64,000 bases of DNA from Elusimicrobiota bacterium (GTDB taxonomy: Bacteria > Elusimicrobiota > Elusimicrobia > UBA1565). Below the pieces are notes generated by a model, which saw only the letters and a program-made list of their open reading frames with translations, had not been told where the DNA came from and did not search any database. Of this stretch, positions 8,460 to 16,861 are shown piece by piece. The position numbers and the translations under genes are program-made. Numbering within the stretch: position 1 is the stretch's first letter; each line of letters opens with the position of its first letter. The stretch spans positions 1 to 64,000 of the forward strand of contig JACPXC010000004.1 in the NCBI GenBank assembly GCA_016196755.1, read 5' to 3'.

Positions 8460-9198
8460 CGTCCCCTCCTCCGCCGCCGTCCTGGCCCTCGAGCATGGTC
8501 CTAAACTGCGCCGGCAGGCCCTTCCAGGCCAGGCAGGCCTCGCGGTTGGCGGGGTCCGTGCAGACCTGGGTGCAGGAGGCCATGTCGACGCAGCCTTCCG
8601 GCGCGCCGCCCATCGGGATGTCATTGGTCGGCGGCTCCTCCTTCGTCCGCGAGGCGTTCAGGCAGAGGTTGACCGACCGCTCGATGCGCGGCGTAACGCG
8701 CATCCCTTCCTTCAGGAGAACGGCGAAAGTCTTGGCCCCGAGGCGTTTCTTGACGCAGTTCTGGGCCGAGCGCGGCGCGCTCCTGACGTCGGTGGAGACG
8801 CGCTGGCGCGTCAGACGCTCCTCGTCGTTCCCGCTCATGACCGTGTCGGCCGCCTTGGCCGGCTCGGGCTTCGAGGGCTCGACGGCGCCGATGAAGTCCA
8901 TGCACTCCTGGCGGTTGGCGGGGTCGGCGCAATACTGGTCGCATTCCGCCGGGGAGCCGCAGCCGCCCGGCGTGCGGGCCCCGCCCGGCGCCGAGGCGGA
9001 GGCCCCGTCCTCGCGCGGCGTCATGGCGTTGGAGGGCAGGGGGACCGGTTCAGTGGAGGCCGGCGCCGGAGCCGGTCCCGCCTCCAGCCCGGGGGCGGTC
9101 GATACCGCGGCCTCTTTCTGGTGCTGCCAATAGACGTAGAGCCCGATCGCGTCGGCGACGGCCAGGACGACGGCCAGGGTGATGAAGATCTTCTTCAT
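8452..9198 (-). CDS. Exported Cys-rich protein with two four-Cys modules
   Basis: CGSPAECDQYCADPANRQECMDF and CVDMASCTQVCTDPANREACLAW; N-terminal TM/signal segment. Confidence 0.75.
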   Translation of the reverse strand: MKKIFITLAVVLAVADAIGLYVYWQHQKEAAVSTAPGLEAGPAPAPASTEPVPLPSNAMTPREDGASASAPGGARTPGGCGSPAECDQYCADPANRQECMDFIGAVEPSKPEPAKAADTVMSGNDEERLTRQRVSTDVRSAPRSAQNCVKKRLGAKTFAVLLKEGMRVTPRIERSVNLCLNASRTKEEPPTNDIPMGGAPEGCVDMASCTQVCTDPANREACLAWKGLPAQFRTMLEGQDGGGGGDDE

Positions 9199-9199
9199 C

Positions 9200-9748
9200 T
9201 CAGCGCCATTTGATCGAGCAGCCCATCGACGGCCGCTGGTCCGTGGGCGCCGCGCGCCCCGCGGCCAGGGCCTGCACGGCCTCCCATAGTTCCTCTTTCT
9301 TGACCTTGGCCGGCTCCTGCCAGTTGTCGTCGAGCCGGCCGTGATAGGCCAGGCGCCCGCCGCCTGCGAGCAGGTAGAGGTCCGGCGTGCACTGCGCCTT
9401 GTAGGCCTTGGCGGTCGCCTGGTCGGCGTCTACCAGGTACGGGAACGGGATCTTCCAGTCGAGGACCTTCTCCTTCATGCGCTCGGGCGCGTCGTCGGGA
9501 TAGCCGGGATGGATGTTGGGGTTGACGGCCGCCGTGTTCACGCCGAGCGGCGCGGCCTTCGCGGCCAGGGCCACGAGGCGCGGCCAGACCGCGATGGCGT
9601 AGGGGCAATGGTTGCAGGTGAAGGCCACGAGCAGCCCCTTCGGCCCGGCGAGCGTCCGGGAGTCGTGCGTCTTACCGAAGCTATCGGCAAGCGTGAAGGC
9701 GGGCATCTCGGCGCCGAGCGGCAGCGGCAAGGACTCGATGAGGGCCAT
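9200..9748 (-). CDS. Thioredoxin/peroxiredoxin-like protein (AhpC/TSA fold)
   Basis: MPAFTLADSFGKTHDSRTLAGPKGLLVAFTCNHCPYA ... TPDLYLL; start at the ATG within ORF 9200..10864. Confidence 0.85.
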   Translation of the reverse strand: MALIESLPLPLGAEMPAFTLADSFGKTHDSRTLAGPKGLLVAFTCNHCPYAIAVWPRLVALAAKAAPLGVNTAAVNPNIHPGYPDDAPERMKEKVLDWKIPFPYLVDADQATAKAYKAQCTPDLYLLAGGGRLAYHGRLDDNWQEPAKVKKEELWEAVQALAAGRAAPTDQRPSMGCSIKWR

Positions 9749-11574
9749 CAGGATTCCTCTCTGAGGCCCGCCTCCAGGCAGGCCTTGGGCCAGAAGCGCA
9801 GCAGGCGCACGGGCTTGGACAACCCGCGCACCAGGACCTCGAACTCCTCGGACTCGCCGCCGTCCGACTTGAGGACCTCGCGGCAGCGCGGGTCCTCGAA
9901 GGCGCCGGAGCTGAGGACGAGGTCGCCCCCCCGGCTCTCGTTCTGCACGCGCGCGGCGAGGTTGACGGTGGTGCCGAAGTAGTCGAGGACGCCTTCCGAG
10001 TTGATCGCTATCGCCGGGCCGGCGTGCACGCCGACCTTCAAGATGACGGGCTCGGCCATGTCCTCGTTTCTGGCCAGGAGCCCGGCGTGCATGTCGAGGG
10101 CCGCGGCCACCGCGTCCGACGGGCTCGAGAAGGCCGCCATCACCGCGTCGCCGATGGTCTTGACCACCGCGCCGCGCCGCCGCTTGACGACCTCGAAGAG
10201 CACCTCGAAATGGTCGCGCACCACCGCGTAGGCGCGGGCGTCGCCGACCCGCTCGTACATCGCCGTCGAGCCCTTGAGGTCTGTGAAGACGAGGGCCAGG
10301 CTGCGGATCGACACCTCGGCGCCGGGGGCCAGCACCTCGGAGGAGAACAGGTCGCGGAACTCCTGGTAGGAGGTGACGAAGGCGGCGGTCACCGCCTTGT
10401 CGCCCCAGGCCTCGGTCTCGACCACGGTCCAGGTCTCGGGGCCGCCGGCGTTCTCGAGCGACAGGCTCACGCGCCCGGGCTTGAAGCGCAGTTCGGAGGG
10501 GCCCCCCTCGCCCAGGGGCAGGGTCAAGGCCGCGGGGCCGGCCTGGTCGGGCACCAGCGTGACGCGCTGCTTGGTGACGAGTCCCCGCATGACATGGCGC
10601 TCGGCCGTCAGTTCGACGCCGGCTTCCCGGCGGCCGCCGCCGTCGACGCGCAGTTGGGCGCGCCGGTGCGGGGTCTTGCCGGGCCCGCCGATGCAAAACT
10701 CCCCGGGACGGACCTCGCGTACCGAGGGGTTGGGCGAGAAGCGCAGCTCGACGTTTTCGTCGAGAGAACCCGTGAAGGAGACGTTGCAGAAGTCGCAGCG
10801 GCCCTCGGCGTGGAAGGAACGCAAGGACGCCACGCTGCCCTTGGCCACCCGGCAGTTCGGGCACAACAGCTCCCAGCGCAGATCGAGCAGGCCCGCCTTC
10901 GTCGCGCGCAGGAAGGCGGTGAGGGTCTCCAGGCGGTCGAGCTTCCAGTGGTCGGCCAGCGCGAAGGGGCGCATCAGGCCGGCCTCGACGTCGTCGGCGG
11001 TCTCGATATGCTCGACGAGGAGGCGAATGGGCTCGGCCAGGCCGTCGAGCGACAGGCGCCTGGCGCCCTCGCGCAGGCGCTCGCGGTCGACCCCGGCCCG
11101 GGGCTTGAGGACGATCGTCGGGTCTGGGCCGCCTGCCTTCTTGGCGGCCGCCACGCGGCGGGCGGTCTCGGCGAACATGGAGACGAAGCCTTCGGCGAAA
11201 CGGCGGCCGAGGGGCTTGCCGATCCGCCAGCGCGGGAGGACCTCGGTGCTCAGCGTCATGAGGCAGCCCGCCGCGCGCGGGGCGAACTGGACGCGGCCCA
11301 GGAAGCGCTTGAGCGGCCCCCCCTTGTAGACGCGCAGGATCTCATAGCGCTCGTTCTCGACCCAGTCGAAGGGATGTTCGTCCCAGGACACCGACAGCGG
11401 GCCGAACAGGCGGATGTTGGCCCCGCGCACGACCCCGCCGGGGGCCGGGGCGGTGTATTTTACCGGGGGCAGGCCCAGCGAGCGGTTGAGGCGGTCGGTA
11501 TAGGCCAAGGCCGGCCAGACGGATTGGACCGGGACGTCGAGCTCGAAGTCCCGCGAAAGACGCAGAGGCTCCAC
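9748..11574 (-). CDS. Class III adenylate/guanylate cyclase with N-terminal SRPBCC-like domain and zinc-ribbon region
   Basis: FELDVPVQSVWPALAYTDRLN SRPBCC-like; LLCPNC...CDFCN; LVFTDLKGSTAMYERVGD, TIGDAVMAAF, YFGTTVNLAARVQ. Confidence 0.88.
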   Translation of the reverse strand: MEPLRLSRDFELDVPVQSVWPALAYTDRLNRSLGLPPVKYTAPAPGGVVRGANIRLFGPLSVSWDEHPFDWVENERYEILRVYKGGPLKRFLGRVQFAPRAAGCLMTLSTEVLPRWRIGKPLGRRFAEGFVSMFAETARRVAAAKKAGGPDPTIVLKPRAGVDRERLREGARRLSLDGLAEPIRLLVEHIETADDVEAGLMRPFALADHWKLDRLETLTAFLRATKAGLLDLRWELLCPNCRVAKGSVASLRSFHAEGRCDFCNVSFTGSLDENVELRFSPNPSVREVRPGEFCIGGPGKTPHRRAQLRVDGGGRREAGVELTAERHVMRGLVTKQRVTLVPDQAGPAALTLPLGEGGPSELRFKPGRVSLSLENAGGPETWTVVETEAWGDKAVTAAFVTSYQEFRDLFSSEVLAPGAEVSIRSLALVFTDLKGSTAMYERVGDARAYAVVRDHFEVLFEVVKRRRGAVVKTIGDAVMAAFSSPSDAVAAALDMHAGLLARNEDMAEPVILKVGVHAGPAIAINSEGVLDYFGTTVNLAARVQNESRGGDLVLSSGAFEDPRCREVLKSDGGESEEFEVLVRGLSKPVRLLRFWPKACLEAGLREES

Positions 11575-11646
11575 GGCCTAAGTATAGAGGAAGGGTGGAA
11601 TGAAAGCTAGGCCGGGCGTCCGGATAGCCCCGTCGAAGCCCGGCAC

Positions 11647-11665
11647 AGCGGGGCTCCGCCCCGCT
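11647..11665 (-). terminator. Hairpin AGCGGGGC-TCC-GCCCCGCT overlapping the stop codon of the A-type carrier gene
   Basis: 8-bp perfect stem, 3-nt loop. Confidence 0.5.
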
Positions 11666-11987
11666 AGACGCCGAACGAGGTGCCGCAGCTGCAGGACGAG
11701 GCGGCGTTGGGGTTTCGGACCTTGAAGCCGGCTTCCATCAGGGTCTGGTGCCAGTCGACCACCGAGCCGTTGACGAAGAACACCGCCTTCTTGTCCACCG
11801 CCAGCTTGGCGCCCTCGGTCTCGGAGACCTGGTCGCCGGGCTGCGGCTCGTCGGCGTAGGCGAACTCGTAGCTCATCCCCGAGCAGCCGCCCGAGGCCAC
11901 GACCAAGCGCAGGACGCCGGCCGGCTTGCCTTCCTTGGCCAGCCGGGCCTTGACCTGGGTCGCGGCCTTCGGGGTGAGCGTCACCAT
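11664..11987 (-). CDS. A-type iron-sulfur carrier (HesB/IscA/ErpA family)
   Basis: VVASGGCSGMSYEF and C-terminal SCSCGTSF. Confidence 0.9.
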   Translation of the reverse strand: MVTLTPKAATQVKARLAKEGKPAGVLRLVVASGGCSGMSYEFAYADEPQPGDQVSETEGAKLAVDKKAVFFVNGSVVDWHQTLMEAGFKVRNPNAASSCSCGTSFGV

Positions 11988-12307
11988 CAGAACTTGTTCG
12001 ACTGGCCGCAGCCGCAGCTCGACTTCACGTTGGGGTTGCGGATCTTGAAGCCCTGGGCCGTGCCGTCCTCGGCGTAGTCGATCTCGGAGGCCTTGAGGAA
12101 CGGGGCGCTGTTGGGGTCGACGAGGACCGTGAAGCCGTCGAAGGTCATCTCGGTGTCGCCGTCCTTCTTGTCGTCGAAGGAGAAGGAGTACTCGTACCCG
12201 GAACAGCCGCCCGGCTTCACGCCCACGCGCAGGGACTTTCCCTTGGCTTCGGGATCGGTGAAGAACTCCGAGACCTTCTTGACCGCTTTGGGGGTGAGCG
12301 TCAGCAT
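11987..12307 (-). CDS. Second A-type iron-sulfur carrier (HesB/IscA/ErpA family)
   Basis: VKPGGCSGYEYSF and C-terminal SSCGCGQS; overlaps the downstream paralog. Confidence 0.9.
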   Translation of the reverse strand: MLTLTPKAVKKVSEFFTDPEAKGKSLRVGVKPGGCSGYEYSFSFDDKKDGDTEMTFDGFTVLVDPNSAPFLKASEIDYAEDGTAQGFKIRNPNVKSSCGCGQSNKF

Positions 12308-12349
12308 GGGTGAGCCTCCGGATACTTGACTTAACCAGTCAGGTATATT

Positions 12350-13579
12350 CTAGCCCAAAGCCGGGCTGGTTTCAAGACGGGGCAGGCGGCCGTAGACCCA
12401 GCCCCGAAGGAGCCATTCGAGCGGCCCGAAACGGTATCGGCTCAGCCAAAGCGAGCTGGCGCGGCAGAGGACCCCGAAGGTGGTCAGCGAGACGAGCAGG
12501 CAGGTCCCCCGCGAGAGCTGTCCGTAGAGGCCGAGGCCGTACGGGTAGGCCAGCCAGGCGAAAAAGACCGAGGCGGCGACGAAGTTCGTCAGGACCATCC
12601 GGCCGGCGTCGCGCACCGGAGCCAAGAGGCGCGCCAGGGCGGGCTCCTCCATCGCCAAGGTCAGGGCGGAGGCGAAGGACGCCGCCCAGAGCGCGGTGCC
12701 GACGTAGAGGCTCCCCCCGCCGATGAGGGCCGCCAGCGGCTCGAGGCTGCGCCCCTCGTGGAGCCAGAGGGCGCTCGCGTGCAGCGGAGCCCCCGCGGCG
12801 AAGGTGAGGGCCGTCCAGCGCCGCAGGGCCGGCCGCCAGCGCGGGGTGTCGTCGAAGACCCCGGCGCGGACCGCGGCCATGCCGCAGAGCGCGGCGGCCA
12901 GCATGCGCAGGCCGTTGATGGCGACGTTGAGCGGGAAGGCCCCGGCGAACATCTCCCAGCGCACGCGCGCCACGCGCAGCCAGTCGCCGTCGGAGTACGC
13001 CGCGTCCTCCCAGGCCTTCACGCGCGCGAAATAGGAGGCCAGCTTCCCGTCGACGCCGGCCAGCCCCGGCGCCAGCTCCCCGCAGAGGACGGCGGCGGCC
13101 GCGGCGGCCAGACCGGCGAGGAACAGGACGAGGGCCAGGCGGAGCAGGCGCTGCGGCGGCCGCGCGCGCAGGGAGGAGGAGGCGACGCCGACCAGGACCA
13201 GGGTCGGCAGTTGGGAGCCGTACCAGACGCCGACGGCCATGGCGGCCCCGACGGCCCAGAGGCCGTGCAGGCGCCGGGCGTAGAGCCGCTTGAAGTCGTT
13301 GCCCGCGCGGCGCTCGATGAGGGCCTGGCTCGCGCCGAACAGGAAGGCGAAGAGCAGGAGGCCCTTCATGAATGCCAGAGCGACCACGAGCGAGTCGGCG
13401 GCCAGCTCGAGGCCGGCGTAGCGCGGGTTGAGCGGCGGATAGACGCCGGCGAAGAACGAGGAGACGTAGACCGGCAGGTCCACCAGCGTGAAAAACAGCA
13501 GCGCCAGGCCGTGCAGGGCGTCGAGCGTGGGGTTGCGCTCTCCAGGGTCGCGCGGGCCGGCGCTGGCGGAGTCGGACAT
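12350..13579 (-). CDS. DUF418/YeiB-like multipass membrane protein
   Basis: TLDALHGLALL and LLFAFLFGASQALI; many TM segments. Confidence 0.7.
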   Translation of the reverse strand: MSDSASAGPRDPGERNPTLDALHGLALLFFTLVDLPVYVSSFFAGVYPPLNPRYAGLELAADSLVVALAFMKGLLLFAFLFGASQALIERRAGNDFKRLYARRLHGLWAVGAAMAVGVWYGSQLPTLVLVGVASSSLRARPPQRLLRLALVLFLAGLAAAAAAVLCGELAPGLAGVDGKLASYFARVKAWEDAAYSDGDWLRVARVRWEMFAGAFPLNVAINGLRMLAAALCGMAAVRAGVFDDTPRWRPALRRWTALTFAAGAPLHASALWLHEGRSLEPLAALIGGGSLYVGTALWAASFASALTLAMEEPALARLLAPVRDAGRMVLTNFVAASVFFAWLAYPYGLGLYGQLSRGTCLLVSLTTFGVLCRASSLWLSRYRFGPLEWLLRGWVYGRLPRLETSPALG

Positions 13580-13605
13580 GACGGCCTATGATACTATCAT
13601 CGACT

Positions 13606-15183
13606 ATGAGGTGGACGCTCAAGGGTGATGCCGAGGCCGCCCGGCGCATGAACCCGTGGAACCTCTACGTATTCGGGAAGCTGGCCCTGCAGTGGTTCGG
13701 CTACATCCGCATCGAGCTGGTCCCGGAGTTGGCCGGGTTCGTCGTCATCTACGCGCTGACCCGGCGCGCGGCCGAGCGGCTCTGGGTCCGGGCGGCCATC
13801 GGGGTCTTCGGGACGGTCCTGGCCGTGGTGCTGTTCTGGCGCGCGTCGTTCTTGCCGGCGCCTCCGGACGCGATGGAGTTCGTCTTGGACAACGCCCTGC
13901 GTCCCGACCGGACGTATTTCCTCAGCTTCCTGAAGGGCCTCACGAAGCGCTGGGAGGTCTGGGGCGCCGTGGCCGCCGCGGCGGCGCTGTTCCACTTCCG
14001 CCATCGCAAGGTGGTCGACCTGACCGCCCCGAGCCTGGCGGCGCTCCTGGCCTTCGCCGCGTTCTGGCCGCGCCCCGACTCGGCCCGGCTCACGGCGGAC
14101 AAAGCGTCGTTCTACGCCGCCGAGGCCCAGCGGCGCGTGAGCCTGCCCAAGCCCGCGGCCGACTTCGACCTGGTCTTCGTGCACGTCTGCTCGATGTCCT
14201 GGGACGACCTGTGGAAGACCGGCCTGGCCGGCGACTCCCTGCTCGGCCGCTTCGATCTGCTCTTCACGCGCTTCAACAGCGTGAGCTCCTACAGCGAGCA
14301 GGCCGCCATCCGCCTGCTGCGCGCCACCTGCGGCCAGCCGCGCTACGCCCAGATGTACAAGGAGGCCCCGCCGGAGTGCTATCTCAAGGGACAGCTGGAG
14401 CGGGCCGGCTACCACGTCGAGACGGCGATGAACCACAGCGGAGCCTACCTGGAGATGAGCGCCAAGCTCGCCCGGTGGGGGCATCTGCGGCGCCCGATGC
14501 CGGTGGCCGACCTTCTGGCCGACAAGGTCAATTTCAACGGCACGGCGGTCTACGACGACTACGAGGTCTTGGAGCGCTGGTGGAAGAAGCGCCAGGCGAG
14601 CGGGGCCAAGCGGGCGGCGCTCTACTACAACACGGTCAGCCTGCACGCCGGGGCGCACCCGGTCGGCGAGAAGCGCGCCTGGTCGAAGGACCCGGCAGAG
14701 CGCTTCCGCATCTCGGCGGTGGACCTTTTCGCGGATCTCCAACGCTTCTTCGGCCTGCTCGAGGCCTCCGGCCGGAACGTCGTCGTCGTCCTCATCCCGG
14801 AGCACGGCGGGGCGGTGCGCGGCAGCCAGTTCCTGCTCCCCGGGATGCGCGATATGGTCCTTCCGGCCATCGCGCTGGTGCCGGTGGGCGTCAAGCTCTT
14901 CGGCGCCGCGAAGGCGGCGGGGGGCCCTCGGCTGGTGACGGCGCCGGTGAGCTACTTGGGGCTGGCGCACCTGTTGGGCGGTCTTATGGCGCGCCCTCCC
15001 TTCGGCCCGAAGGGCGCGTCCTTAGACGAGACGCTGGCCGGCTTGCCCGAGACGCGGCACGTCGAGGAGAATCGGACGATGGTGCTGCTCGGCGACAAGG
15101 AGGACTTCTACCTGGACCTTTTGGACAGGAAATGGATCACCCTGCCGAGGAAGTTCCATCCCGACCGCGTCCGGACGCGTTAA
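13606..15183 (+). CDS. bcsG: BcsG-like cellulose phosphoethanolamine transferase
   Basis: MNPWNLYVFGKLALQWFGYI N-terminal region; FVHVCSMSWDDL; SYSEQAAIRLLRATCGQ; YYNTVSLHAGAH; VVVLIPEHGGAVRG. All align by eye with E. coli BcsG. Confidence 0.85.
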   Translation: MRWTLKGDAEAARRMNPWNLYVFGKLALQWFGYIRIELVPELAGFVVIYALTRRAAERLWVRAAIGVFGTVLAVVLFWRASFLPAPPDAMEFVLDNALRPDRTYFLSFLKGLTKRWEVWGAVAAAAALFHFRHRKVVDLTAPSLAALLAFAAFWPRPDSARLTADKASFYAAEAQRRVSLPKPAADFDLVFVHVCSMSWDDLWKTGLAGDSLLGRFDLLFTRFNSVSSYSEQAAIRLLRATCGQPRYAQMYKEAPPECYLKGQLERAGYHVETAMNHSGAYLEMSAKLARWGHLRRPMPVADLLADKVNFNGTAVYDDYEVLERWWKKRQASGAKRAALYYNTVSLHAGAHPVGEKRAWSKDPAERFRISAVDLFADLQRFFGLLEASGRNVVVVLIPEHGGAVRGSQFLLPGMRDMVLPAIALVPVGVKLFGAAKAAGGPRLVTAPVSYLGLAHLLGGLMARPPFGPKGASLDETLAGLPETRHVEENRTMVLLGDKEDFYLDLLDRKWITLPRKFHPDRVRTR

Positions 15184-16052
15184 CCGAGGAACTCGTCGAG
15201 CAGCGCCAGGTTCCGGCGGATGCGGGACATATGGCGCGCGAGGATGGTCTCCTTGGCGCGCAGGCCGATGAGGGCCAGCAGCTCGCTGGGCGCCGCGCCG
15301 CAGATCGTCGTATAGTCCTTGTACGCCGCCATGCGCTCGAAGAGGGCCTTGTCCTTGGCGACCAGCCAGCCCACTCGGGTCCCGGCCAGGCCGAACGACT
15401 TCGACATCCCGAACAGGGTGATCGCCTTGTCGTAGAGCTCGCAGGCCGAGGGCAGGCGCGCACCGGCGTCGAGCTCGAGGAGGCGGTACATCTCGTCGGA
15501 AAAGAGCCAGATGCCGCGCTCCCGGGCGGCCTCGACGACGCGCCGGTAGTCCGCCGGCGACAGGGTCTGGCCGGTGGGGTTGTGAGGGAAGTTGACGATG
15601 ATGAGCTTGGTGTCGGGCCGCAGGAGCCCGATGAGCGCGTCGACGTCGAAGCGCCAGCCGTCCTCAGGCTCGGGGCGCCACTTCTCGACCCTGCAGCCCA
15701 GCGACTCTGCGATCGAATAGAGCGACCGATAGCCCGGGAACGTGCAGACCACATGGTCCCCCCTCTCGAGCAGGGAGTTCATCGCGATGAGGATGGCCTC
15801 CTCGGGGACGGCCGTGAGGACTTGGGCCGGGTCGACTCCTTTGTAGAGGGCGGCGATCTCGCGGCGCAGGAGCGGGTGGCCCAGCGACTCGCTGTAGCCG
15901 AGGCGCAGGTCCTCCCAGAGAGCGCGCGCCTCGGGGTCGGCGAGGCCCAAGAGCTCGCTCTGCGCCCAGCCGTCGCAGTCCGAGCTCGAGAGCAGGTACT
16001 CGGTCGAGAACTCGTGCTTGGCGAAGTAGCGCTCGAGCGCGAAGGGCTCCAT
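15180..16052 (-). CDS. PLP-dependent aminotransferase class I/II, probably C-terminally truncated
   Basis: NFPHNPTGQTLS, FSDEMYRLLE, LFGMSKSFGLAGTRVGW; ends at about 290 aa. Confidence 0.85.
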   Translation of the reverse strand: MEPFALERYFAKHEFSTEYLLSSSDCDGWAQSELLGLADPEARALWEDLRLGYSESLGHPLLRREIAALYKGVDPAQVLTAVPEEAILIAMNSLLERGDHVVCTFPGYRSLYSIAESLGCRVEKWRPEPEDGWRFDVDALIGLLRPDTKLIIVNFPHNPTGQTLSPADYRRVVEAARERGIWLFSDEMYRLLELDAGARLPSACELYDKAITLFGMSKSFGLAGTRVGWLVAKDKALFERMAAYKDYTTICGAAPSELLALIGLRAKETILARHMSRIRRNLALLDEFLG

Positions 16053-16147
16053 GGGCGCGATGATACACAACCTAGGACCTCGATCTCGTTGACGGCCGCG
16101 CGCCGCCGCGCTAGAATTGCTCTTGCGTACGGTCTCGCGGAGGCGGA

Positions 16148-16861
16148 ATGAAGAACTCGGTCCTCGTCGTTTGTCTGACTCTATTAGGCGTCTCGGCCCG
16201 GGCCGCCGCTCCCGCCGTCCCCGCCTTGCCGGCGCCGGCCGCCTTCCTAAACAACCACGCCCCCGTCCCCAACGTCGGCGCCCAGGCCGCCATCCACGGC
16301 CACGACGCCGCGGGCTACGCCTCCAACGCCGCCGCGCGCGCGGCCCTAAACGACTTCCGCAGCCGTCTGGCCCAGGCCGGCATCACCGTGCTCGGCGGGA
16401 CCGTGGCCCCGGGCGCCGACGGCAAGTTCGGCTTCCACGTCGACTACCTGGACAGCCGGGAGCGCGCCGGCAACCCGGGCCGAGAGATCGAGTCGTACGA
16501 CAGCCCCGAGTTCGCCGCGCTCCCTGAGGCCCGCACCGAGCAGAACCGCAGCGTGGCGGCCTTGAGCGCGGCCGGCTTCGCCGTCCTGCGCGCGCAGCCC
16601 GGCGGCCAGGCCGGCAAGCACACCTACGCGATCGACTACATCCGCGCCCCCCAGGCCGCCCGCCCGGTCGTCGCGCGCCCGAACTTCTACTTCTTCACCA
16701 GCCCGGTCTATCCGATCGGGATGCGCTGGATCGCCGCTAGGGACATGAACGTCACCCTCATCAACCTGCAGGCGCGGGGCTACCGCATCATGAGCTACAA
16801 CCTCTACCAAGTCCCCGGCACCTTCTTCGTCCAATACCACATCCGCTACTTCGGGCGTTAG
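16148..16861 (+). CDS. Exported protein of unknown function
   Basis: Signal peptide MKNSVLVVCLTLLGVSARAAA; high GC3 continuous ORF. Confidence 0.65.
   Translation: MKNSVLVVCLTLLGVSARAAAPAVPALPAPAAFLNNHAPVPNVGAQAAIHGHDAAGYASNAAARAALNDFRSRLAQAGITVLGGTVAPGADGKFGFHVDYLDSRERAGNPGREIESYDSPEFAALPEARTEQNRSVAALSAAGFAVLRAQPGGQAGKHTYAIDYIRAPQAARPVVARPNFYFFTSPVYPIGMRWIAARDMNVTLINLQARGYRIMSYNLYQVPGTFFVQYHIRYFGR

Noticed and set aside
9200-10864. 554-aa minus-strand ORF
   Set aside because: Only the C-terminal ~180 aa is a real thioredoxin-like protein starting at 9748; the rest is Arg/Gly/Pro-rich out-of-frame reading of the cyclase gene.
10024-11610. Long ORFs antisense to the cyclase (10024..11610, 10373..11329)
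   Set aside because: Spurious high-GC antisense frames with no domain-like sequence.
13656-16151. 831-aa plus-strand ORF
   Set aside because: Low-complexity Arg/Gly/Pro translation out of frame with the bcsG-like gene and antisense to the aminotransferase; typical of high-GC DNA.
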